DNA from: Bacteroidales bacterium | GTDB taxonomy: Bacteria; Bacteroidota; Bacteroidia; Bacteroidales; JAADJA01 | DNA length: 7,553 nt | Assembly: GCA_021106665.1 (NCBI GenBank) | Contig: JAIOTR010000253.1 | Span: 1 to 7,553 of the forward strand | Reading direction: 5' to 3' | Shown here: positions 1 to 6,400 of the stretch, piece by piece | Layout: each line of letters opens with the position of its first letter | Position numbering within the stretch: position 1 is the stretch's first letter | The notes under the pieces: generated by a model | Databases searched by the model: none | What the model saw: the letters and a program-made list of their open reading frames with translations, nothing else | What the model was told of the DNA's origin: nothing | Program-made: the position numbers and the translations under genes

Positions 1-1
1 A

Positions 2-574
2 ATCTCAATCGGAGTAAAATTATTACCAGGCATTTCTAAATCGGTTGGTTTAGTTGAAACCAATTTTAAATTCAGCATTGAGGGTGGTGTTCAATTTGTT
101 ACCAACTTTAACAAGGTGATTGGAATCGAATCAGGTTTGTACTATAGAAATTTGGGTTATATTTTGGATGAGGATTTAACTGATATTAGTGGAGAACTAA
201 TTGGATCATTTAGAATACCTTATAATTACAATTATTTATCGCTTCCGGTTCTTTTAAGGTTAAATATCCATTCCTTTTATTTTGCACTTGGTGCAAATTT
301 AAATTTGTTTCTTTCCGGGACTAAAAACATGCAGGGCCAATATATTCAGGGCATCCAGGTAAACAAAGTAGATATTGAAAATGCGAAAAAATTTGTCATT
401 GATCCTGGTTTTAATTGTGGGTATCAATTTAATCTAAACAATAAATTCGGGATCAACCTGGAAGGAAGATTTTCTTATTCAGTAAATGGCATTTTAGAGG
501 ATTATAATGAAATGCAGTTCATTAACATAGGATTGGGAGTTGGATTTTGCTATTTTATTAATCCAATGGAGTAG
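2..574 (+). CDS. Outer-membrane beta-barrel protein, PorT-like (C-terminal part)
   Basis: The frame is open from the window edge to a TAG stop, giving 190 residues of a protein whose start lies upstream. A GTG inside it (116) is not a credible start, because barrel-like sequence precedes it in frame (for example FKFSIEGGVQF). The sequence is a series of short amphipathic beta strands split by turns: GIESGLYYRNLGY, then YLSLPVLLRLNIHSFYFALGANLN, FVIDPGFNCGYQFNLNNKFG and the closing strand INIGLGVGFCYFI. The YLSLPVLLR strand and the G-x-G-Y-Q-F plus N-K-F-G pattern are typical of the PorT / OMP_b-brl_2 family of Bacteroidota. This predicts an outer-membrane barrel of about eight strands. The signal peptide would be outside the window. 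Such barrels have varied or unknown roles, and nothing here shows a specific one. No gene follows on the same strand before the convergent aminotransferase. Confidence 0.85.
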   Translation: MSIGVKLLPGISKSVGLVETNFKFSIEGGVQFVTNFNKVIGIESGLYYRNLGYILDEDLTDISGELIGSFRIPYNYNYLSLPVLLRLNIHSFYFALGANLNLFLSGTKNMQGQYIQGIQVNKVDIENAKKFVIDPGFNCGYQFNLNNKFGINLEGRFSYSVNGILEDYNEMQFINIGLGVGFCYFINPME

Positions 575-581
575 GAGTTAC

Positions 582-628
582 TTGTCAAACGACTTTGAAT
601 CGTCCGACGAGTTTGGGTCGTCTGATGA
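582..628. repeat. Three near-palindromic 11-mers on an exact 18-base period
   Basis: Between the two convergent genes, three 11-base units start at 582, 600 and 618: TTGTCAAACGA, TCGTCCGACGA and TCGTCTGATGA. Each is a palindrome or near-palindrome around one central base, and the middle one is perfect. They are separated by 7-base linkers (CTTTGAA, GTTTGGG). Units two and three with their flanks (590-607 and 608-625) agree at 14 of 18 positions. ACTTGTC (580-586) can also pair with GACGAGT (606-612) to form a hairpin. There is no T tract on either strand, so a standard terminator is unlikely, although the site could still end transcription from both sides. It may be a dispersed genomic repeat or a protein-binding array; which one cannot be told from this window. 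Confidence 0.6.
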
Positions 629-643
629 GTAAGGAACTGACAA

Positions 644-1843
644 TTACATCGTTCTCCCAGGATAAACCTTCAATGCCTCTTCGAGGCATTTTATGGAACT
701 TTTCAGGTCTTCCACTTTCAGTACATAACTGATCCTAACCTCGTCCAGTCCCTTGCCTTTGGTGGCATAAAACCCGGTGGCCGGGGCTAACATTACAGTT
801 TGGCCTTGATAATTAAAATCTTCCAGCAGCCACTGACAGAATATATCAGAATCATCAATGGGGAGTTTGGCAACGACATAAAAAGCGCCCGAAGGATTGG
901 GACAATAAGCGCCTTCTATTTTATTGATTTTCTCAACTACCACATTTCGACGAGCAATGTATTCATCTATAACTTTATCAAAATATTCATCAGGAGTATC
1001 GATAGCGGCTTCGGCTGCTACCTGTCCAAATGTAGGAGGGCTTAAACGCGCTTGTGCAAATTTAATCGCTGTTGCCATCAGTTCTTTGTTCTTGGAGATC
1101 ATAGCGCCGATCCTGACACCACAGGCACTGTAACGCTTGGATACGGAATCTATCAAAACCACATTATTTTCCAGTCCATCCAGATGCATTACTGAAAAAT
1201 GCTTTTGACCATCATAACAAAATTCCCGGTAAACCTCATCGGAAAACAGGAAAAGGTCATATTTCAAAACAATTTCCCGCAATACCTTTAATTCTTCTTC
1301 CGAATATAAATAACCGGTAGGATTGTTAGGATTACAAATGATAATGGCTTTTGTTTTGGGTGTGATCGCTTTTTCAAACTCGGCGATGGGTGGCAATGCA
1401 AATCCGGATTCAATACTGGAAGGTATCGGAACAACATTCACTCCCGCATTCACTGCAAAACCATTGTAATTGGCATAAAAAGGTTCGGGAATGATGATCT
1501 CGTCACCCGGATCCATGCATGAATTCATCGCAAATAATATGGCCTCCGACGCACCGGCTCCTATGATTATATCATCAGCAGTAATGTGAATATTAAATTT
1601 TTCGTAATACTCCACAAGTTTTTGCCTGTATGATAAAATCCCTGCCGAATGGCTGTACTCAACTACCTTCTGCTCGAAATTCCTTACCGCATTTAAGGCA
1701 ACTTCAGGTGTTTCAATATCCGGCTGGCCTATATTTAAATGGTAAACTTTAACGCCACGTTTTTTGGCAGCTTCAGCATATGGAACCAGCTTACGGATGG
1801 GTGATGCTGGCATTTTTTTCCCTTTTTGTGATATAGTCGGCAT
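644..1843 (-). CDS. PLP-dependent class I/II aminotransferase (aspartate aminotransferase family)
   Basis: A complete 399-residue, fold-type I PLP enzyme, a normal length for the family, ending in TAA. Visible motifs are GQPD (39-42), the cofactor phosphate loop GAGASEA (95-101), NPNNPTG (171-177), SDEVY with the pyridine-nitrogen Asp at 202, SVSKRYSACGVRIG with the Schiff-base Lys at 236, and EVRISY with the substrate carboxylate Arg at 370. It should move an amino group from an amino acid, probably aspartate or another dicarboxylic, aromatic or branched donor, to 2-oxoglutarate or a similar acceptor in the cytoplasm. The exact substrate cannot be read from sequence. The start at 1843 is preferred over the internal Met 11 because the leader MPTISQKGKKMPASPIRKLVP resembles Bacteroidota homologues as I remember them, and a TAnnTTTG box lies 38 bases upstream. 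There is no Shine-Dalgarno sequence. A terminator separates it from the upstream same-strand DUF1573 gene. Confidence 0.95.
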   Translation of the reverse strand: MPTISQKGKKMPASPIRKLVPYAEAAKKRGVKVYHLNIGQPDIETPEVALNAVRNFEQKVVEYSHSAGILSYRQKLVEYYEKFNIHITADDIIIGAGASEAILFAMNSCMDPGDEIIIPEPFYANYNGFAVNAGVNVVPIPSSIESGFALPPIAEFEKAITPKTKAIIICNPNNPTGYLYSEEELKVLREIVLKYDLFLFSDEVYREFCYDGQKHFSVMHLDGLENNVVLIDSVSKRYSACGVRIGAMISKNKELMATAIKFAQARLSPPTFGQVAAEAAIDTPDEYFDKVIDEYIARRNVVVEKINKIEGAYCPNPSGAFYVVAKLPIDDSDIFCQWLLEDFNYQGQTVMLAPATGFYATKGKGLDEVRISYVLKVEDLKSSIKCLEEALKVYPGRTM

Positions 1844-1880
1844 TTTATAATTTTTTATTGTTACACAATTAACAGAACAG

Positions 1881-1888
1881 CAAAATTA
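1881..1888 (-). promoter_or_regulatory. Candidate -7 box (TAATTTTG) of the aminotransferase gene
   Basis: Read on the minus strand this is TAATTTTG, matching the Bacteroidota -7 consensus TAnnTTTG. It would give a leader of about 30 bases before the ATG at 1843. I see no clear TTG-type -33 box at the usual distance, and the region is AT-rich, so this is a suggestion only. Confidence 0.35.
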
Positions 1889-1933
1889 TATTTTTAATTG
1901 GTTTTGGAGAAGATTTAGAACAGAAATCTGTTC

Positions 1934-1982
1934 AAATAAAAAAAGCTAAGGCAGAGATCGTTTAAGAAATCTCAGCCTTAGC
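1934..1982 (-). terminator. Rho-independent terminator after the DUF1573 gene
   Basis: A strong hairpin pairs GCTAAGGC (1945-1952) with GCCTTAGC (1975-1982) and GAGAT (1954-1958) with ATCTC (1969-1973). There is one A-A mismatch between the two helices and a 10-base loop. On the minus strand the stem is followed directly by a T-rich run (complement of the A tract at 1934-1944), which sets the direction. It begins 22 bases after the TAG stop at 2005-2007, as expected for the end of the complete DUF1573 frame and not of the short product ending at the UGA. A second copy of the 3' arm (TGCCTTAG, 1988-1995) could compete for the same partner. Confidence 0.85.
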
Positions 1983-2004
1983 CTCTTTGCCTTAGTAAAA
2001 AAAA

Positions 2005-2568
2005 CTATTTATTTACCGGCGCTCCACTTTTATCAACATTTTTTTCCGGCAATTTGCTTGCAGAAGCTGCTTCTATTTTTCCTTTAATTTTCAAAGTAAT
2101 CGGAGATTGTTTTGCATTTGAATAAACATAGATGCTTTTATTTATGGTTCCTACCCTTTTGGTATCATATCTGACCTTAATAACTTCAGATTGTCCGGGT
2201 AATACAGGCTGCCTTGGCCATGCTGGAACAGTACAACCTCAACTGGACCTAACATTGGAAAGAATCAAAGGTTCTTTTCCATCGTTTATAAATTTAAATT
2301 CACAACTTCCATCGCCATGCTGGGCAATTGTACCATAATCATAAACCAGTTTATCAAATGTAATAACCGGTGCATTTGGATTATTGGCCTGTGGATTTGT
2401 TTGTTTCTCTTTTGCTGCTCTTTCTTTGGCCATGCGCTCCTGATCCTTCTTTCTTTGTTCAACAGCACTTTTTTGAGCTTCTGTCTTCTCTTTTTCAGAC
2501 GCTACCTGAGCACTAAGAGTGAAGGCTGCAAAACAAATAACAGCCAATGATAAAATTACTTTTTTCAT
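2005..2568 (-). CDS. Secreted DUF1573 protein, interrupted by an in-frame UGA at a conserved Cys
   Basis: The product is 187 residues if the UGA at 2239-2241 is read through, or 109 if it stops there. Residues 1-20 are a signal peptide (MKK, hydrophobic core, LSA-Q). Residues 24-58 are charged, Glu/Lys/Gln-rich and probably helical. From about 68 comes a DUF1573 domain: ITFDKLVYDYGTI, CEFKFINDGKEPLILSNVRSS, then UGA at codon 110, then GCTVPAWPRQPVLPGQS, VIKVRYDTKRVGTINKSI and YVYSNAKQSPITLKIKGKI, ending in TAG. The family has Cys-Gly-Cys-Thr at this point, so UGA replaces only the first Cys. The 77 codons downstream are free of stops and match the family, and the terminator follows the distal stop. 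The domain is an Ig-like (ASPM/SPD-2/hydin type) fold, probably periplasmic; its function is unknown. It could be a selenoprotein, a new pseudogene or a base error. Confidence 0.85.
2239..2241 (-). other. In-frame UGA: possible selenocysteine codon or point nonsense mutation
   Basis: TGA on the minus strand lies between AGT (Ser 109) and GGT-TGT (Gly-Cys) in the DUF1573 frame. One base change from TGT or TGC would produce it. No other gene in this window has an in-frame TGA or ends in TGA (the three stops other than this gene's TAG are TAG, TAA and TAA). Wholesale reassignment of UGA is therefore unlikely. No selenocysteine machinery gene is present in the window, so recoding cannot be decided here. 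Confidence 0.5.
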
Positions 2569-2604
2569 ACTATTTTTTTTGATTATTATTTACTTGATTT
2601 TGCG

Positions 2605-2612
2605 CAAATGTA
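2605..2612 (-). promoter_or_regulatory. Candidate -7 box (TACATTTG) of the DUF1573 gene
   Basis: On the minus strand this is TACATTTG, a full match to the Bacteroidota -7 consensus TAnnTTTG. It lies about 36 bases before the ATG at 2568, almost the same spacing as the box before the aminotransferase. No clear -33 box is seen. The match supports the chosen start and separate transcription of this gene. Confidence 0.45.
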
Positions 2613-2649
2613 AATATTTAATTAATAGTTCCAGATACCTTAACATTTT

Positions 2650-2663
2650 TTTACAATTGTAAA
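2650..2663. promoter_or_regulatory. Perfect 14-base palindrome in the divergent spacer (possible operator)
   Basis: TTTACAATTGTAAA is identical on both strands and sits in the 196-base region between the divergent DUF1573 and lipoprotein genes. It is just before a TAAATTTG box (2671-2678, +) that could be the -7 element of the lipoprotein gene. The motif TGTAAAT recurs at 2609-2615, 2658-2664 and 2669-2675. A dimeric regulator could bind here, but palindromes of A and T arise easily by chance in such DNA. Confidence 0.3.
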
Positions 2664-2670
2664 TGAAATG

Positions 2671-2678
2671 TAAATTTG
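2671..2678 (+). promoter_or_regulatory. Candidate -7 box (TAAATTTG) of the lipoprotein gene
   Basis: TAAATTTG fits the TAnnTTTG consensus and would give a leader of about 80 bases before the ATG at 2765. A poorer match, TATTTTTA at 2733-2740, is nearer and would give a leader length like those of the two minus-strand genes. Neither has a clear -33 partner. Confidence 0.25.
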
Positions 2679-2764
2679 TTGGCATTAATCATGCAAAAAA
2701 AATAAAAAGTGTGTGAAGATTTCTTTTTTTCTTATTTTTACAGAGTAATCAAATCGTTTTCAAT

Positions 2765-3295
2765 ATGAGAAAAGCAACAATTTATTTTTTATCGGCCATG
2801 ATAATTGTATCAATGACTTTATCATGTAAAAATTCTAAAGTGAACCAATCCAAAAAAAATGACAAAGAAGAAGAGATAGTAGGAGCAAAACAAACCGCCG
2901 GCCCTCCGGCAATCATGTACAAAACAAAAGAGGATTATCATGATAAGGTTCCTGTAACCCTTTCTGAAGACAAATCGGAAGTTGCAAATTATCCTGGAAT
3001 TAAAGATGTTTTCTACAAGGGTGAATTGGCTTATCCTACAAACTTAAATGATGGATTCTTATTGGACAACAGAGGGATAGATAAAAATTCAGCGTTTCTG
3101 AATATTACCTATGAAGAATACAGTAAGCTGGAGAAAGTTCCTACATTGGAAGAACTCAATGAAATGATCCTCGACAAAGAACCATTTACTGAAATGTACC
3201 ATTGCGGCAGTAAGTTCGATTATAAGGACATTGTAAAAGAGCTAAATGAAATAATTGATGAGGGAAAATTTGATGGATTAGAAAAGTTGAAATAA
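2765..3295 (+). CDS. Small lipoprotein of unknown function
   Basis: A 176-residue protein ending in TAA. Residues 1-20 form a lipoprotein signal (MRK, hydrophobic core, SMTLS) followed by Cys 21, the likely lipidated residue. The lipobox has Thr at -3, which is off-consensus but tolerable in Bacteroidota. There is no acidic stretch right after Cys 21, so a surface-export signal is not evident and the protein may face the periplasm. Residues 22-38 are a charged linker (Lys/Asn/Glu). The soluble part has features that look conserved: AIMYKTKEDYHDKVPVTLSE, FLLDNRGIDKNSAF and TYEEYSKLEKVPTLEELNEM, followed by MYHCGSKFDYKDIVKELNEI. I recall similar uncharacterised lipoproteins in Bacteroidales but no assigned function or domain name. 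It is a single gene: divergent from DUF1573 upstream, and followed by a terminator-like hairpin. There is no Shine-Dalgarno sequence before the ATG, as for the other genes here. Confidence 0.88.
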   Translation: MRKATIYFLSAMIIVSMTLSCKNSKVNQSKKNDKEEEIVGAKQTAGPPAIMYKTKEDYHDKVPVTLSEDKSEVANYPGIKDVFYKGELAYPTNLNDGFLLDNRGIDKNSAFLNITYEEYSKLEKVPTLEELNEMILDKEPFTEMYHCGSKFDYKDIVKELNEIIDEGKFDGLEKLK

Positions 3296-3323
3296 GTAGT
3301 CATCAATCAAATTGTTATCATTT

Positions 3324-3366
3324 TACTATGTCATTGTCGCCCAACAAATAATGCCATAGTACTTTT
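3324..3366 (+). terminator. Probable terminator of the lipoprotein gene
   Basis: TACTATGTCATT (3324-3335) pairs with AATGCCATAGTA (3350-3361) through 12 positions with one T-C mismatch, around a 14-base loop. A short T run (CTTTT, 3362-3366) follows on the plus strand. It lies about 30 bases after the lipoprotein stop. The stem is AT-rich and the T run is short, so termination may be weak and some transcription could continue into the transporter gene. Confidence 0.5.
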
Positions 3367-3389
3367 AACAGTAAACTAACAACATTTAT

Positions 3390-3440
3390 CCACCTACTTG
3401 TCTGCCGTAGCTAGTGAAGGCAGAAGCATAGCAAAGGTGG
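3390..3440. repeat. Two-tier inverted repeat (palindromic element)
   Basis: CCACCT (3390-3395) pairs with AGGTGG (3435-3440), and inside it TCTGCC (3401-3406) pairs with GGCAGA (3419-3424). The result is a stem, an internal loop and a terminal hairpin with a 12-base loop. It is more GC-rich than its surroundings and has no T tract, so it is not a standard terminator. It resembles the short palindromic elements scattered between genes in many Bacteroidota genomes, but only one copy is visible in this window. It ends 21 bases before the transporter ATG and would lie in its leader if transcription starts upstream. Confidence 0.5.
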
Positions 3441-3461
3441 ACTAAACACTAAACAGTTTTT

Positions 3462-6400
3462 ATGCCCCGGAAACCAACAAAATTTGGAACGTTTGCAGGT
3501 GTATTCACACCTTCAATCCTCACTATCCTCGGTGTAATTATGTACATGCGATTGGGCTGGGTTGTTGGACAGGCCGGACTGATCAGTGCACTGGTCATCA
3601 TATTGATCGCTCATATTATTTCAGTTTCTACCGGATTGAGCATTTCATCAATTGCTACTGATAAAAAGATCAGGGCGGGGGGGATTTATTATATTTTATC
3701 GCGGAGCCTTGGATTACCCATGGGTGGCGCAATAGGTATCGCTTTATTTATTGGGACAGCCTTAAGTATTTCATTATACCTTGTGGGTTTTGCAGAGAGT
3801 TTTCTGGGTATTGAACCAATCAGGGAATTTCTTGGATTGGAGCAAGATGTTAATGGCTACAGAATTATTGGAACAGCAGCAATATTGATTCTGGTCGTTC
3901 TGGCTTTTATCAGTACTTCCCTGGCTATTAAAACTCAGTTTTATATTTTGGGGGCCATAGTGTTATCACTTGTTTCAATTGGAGTTGGATTTTATCTCAA
4001 TGCAGATTTAGCGCCTGAAACTGCCTTGCTTACCCAAGCTCCTGAAAAGATACCATTAGAGCTGGTGTTTGCCATCTTTTTCCCAGCCGTGACCGGATTT
4101 ACTGCCGGGGTTGCCATGTCAGGTGATCTTAAAAATCCCAAGTCCTCAATTCCGGTTGGAACATTGGTATCAATTGCCACAGGTTTACTGGTTTATGTGG
4201 CTCTTGCCATAGGCCTGGCATTTTTTGTGAACCGGGAATTATTACTCACTGATAAAAACTTTTTGTTAAGAATTGCTTGGTTTTCTCCTTTTGTTATTGC
4301 CGGTATTTGGGGAGCGACGTTATCTTCAGCAATGGGAGGAATTTTGGGCGGACCACGGATTCTTCAGGCCATCTCTGCCGACAGGATCACACCCAAACTA
4401 TTTGCAAAAACCTATGGAAAGGATAACGAACCCCGTGTAGCTCTCATTTTTATATTCCTGATTGCAGAAGCAGGAATTCTAATCGGTGAATTAAATGTCA
4501 TTGCCGGTATTGTCTCTATGTTCTATTTGGCCTCGTATGGATTTATAAACCTGGCATTTTTCCTTGAAAGCTGGGCGAGCACCGATTTCAGGCCATCCTT
4601 CAAAGTCAACCGGTTTGTTGGTTTCATAGGCTTTATCGCAGCGTTTGGCGTTATGTTTAAACTTGATATGCTTTCCATGTTTGCTTCACTTATCATCATG
4701 TGGGGCTTGTATTTTTACTTGAAACGCAGGAAGTTCAAATCAAACTATGGAGATGTCTGGCAAAGCGTTTATTCATCAATAGTAAGGACTGCCCTTCATA
4801 AAATGGACAAGCAGGAATCTGAAGACCGAAACTGGAAACCCAATATCATTTTATTCAGTGGTGGAACTCAAAAAAGACCACACCTTCTCGAATTTGGAAA
4901 ATGCATCGTTGGCAAGCATGGGGTAATGAGTAATTTTGATCTGATCGAGAATAAAAATGCCAATGTTCTTTTTCCAAAACGCAAGCAATCCTTGCCGGTT
5001 GAAGATACTGATTTTGGTATTTTCACAAGAAAAAAAACTGTCAGGGATATTTATGAAGGGATAGAAACCATTTCTGGTATTTACGGATTTTCAGGCTTTG
5101 AGCCAAATACAATATTACTTGGCTGGGCACGACAAACACAAAATCCTGAACGTTTTGTACAAACATTGAACACTTTGTTTAATCTCGACCTTAACGTATT
5201 ATTACTCGATTATGATAAAGATGCGGGATTTGGCAACTACAATAAAGTAGACATCTGGTGGAAAGATGTCAGCAACCAGGGGAATTTAGCATTGTCTCTT
5301 ACGAAATTAATTTTGTTATCAGGTCATTGGCAACATGCCAAAGTAAGATTAATGATTGTTAATTCGAAAAACGAGTTTAGCAATAGCATTTTAATAAGGG
5401 CCGAACATTTACTTGAAGGGATGAGGATTGCTGCCGAAGTAAAGGTTATTAATAACGAAATAGAGCAGGAATCTCTTTATGAGATCATGCTGTCAGAATC
5501 CAAAACCACCGATCTGGTTATCGTTGGCGTACCTGATATCATTAAAGGAAAAGAGTCAGAATATGTTGAAGCAACAAATAACCTGCTGCATAAAATAGGA
5601 ACGGTATTGTTAATTAAATCCTCTTCAACTTTTAAGAATTTAAGCCTGGGGATGCATTCAGAGCGATCAACATATATTTCTGATAATATAGCGATTGAGC
5701 CTGAAATCGAAAAAGGTGCCTCATCAATAAAATTCCCAGAAAAAGAAGAATTAAAAACAGAATTTGAATCGCAATATGAAGTCTTTACGCGAATAATAGA
5801 TGATTTTCAAAATGATTATATTATACCCTCATTTAAATACAATGCAAATAAAACCTCCATTATAGAAAAAAATCTATCTGATACAATTAGCGCCTTAACT
5901 TCTGATACATTCCTTAATACCAGCCTTGAGAAGCAGATAAAAATAATAGCAACTCTTAAAACCAATTTTTTTGTCAGATCAGTAAAGATTTTAGAGGAAT
6001 TACAAAAAACAATTCTGGATATTCAAAAAAACAATTTAGAAAATGGACTTGGAAACTTTATCAAAAGGATCCAGAATACTATCGCTATTATCCCATCAAG
6101 AAAATCCATCACTTTATTTAAGAATGATTTTGAGCCGAATGTAGCTGATCCTTACAATGCGGGCTTATACAAAAAAGCAAAACGTAAATTAAGATCAAAT
6201 AAGAAACTCAATAAGGGTATAAATTACAACCTCAAGTTAAGGAAACTTTTCAATAGCGAATTGCCTGAAAATGTGTTAAAATCAATGTATGAAGGCATTG
6301 AAAAGCTGGGGCATCAAAAGATATATTATATCGTTGAATTTTTAAAATTGATATATACACTAGATAAAGCCTTTGAAACCTTTGAGCAAAAAAAAGGCAA

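Noticed and set aside
116..574. A GTG at 116 as the start of the first gene
   Set aside because: The same frame is open back to base 2 with barrel-like sequence, and a 152-residue form would lack a signal peptide. The gene is simply cut by the window edge.
2317..2550. Plus-strand open frame opposite the DUF1573 gene
   Set aside because: Its Cys/Leu/Phe-rich product is the complement of the Lys/Glu/Gln-rich linker of the real gene; there is no independent support.
2005..2568. UGA reassigned to Trp or Gly genome-wide as the explanation for the interrupted DUF1573 frame
   Set aside because: No in-frame UGA occurs in the other four genes, including a 1364-codon frame, while TGG and GGN are used freely. 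The organism looks like an ordinary Bacteroidota member.
3677..3683. A run of seven Gs as a possible frameshift site in the transporter gene
   Set aside because: The frame across it encodes RAGGIYYILSRSLG, the conserved SLC12 motif, and continues correctly on both sides, so no shift is needed.
3992..4180. Antisense open frame opposite the transporter
   Set aside because: Short, with no family resemblance, and it overlaps well-conserved SLC12 coding sequence. It is a shadow of the real gene, as are the minus-strand frames at 6641-6895 and 7122-7343.
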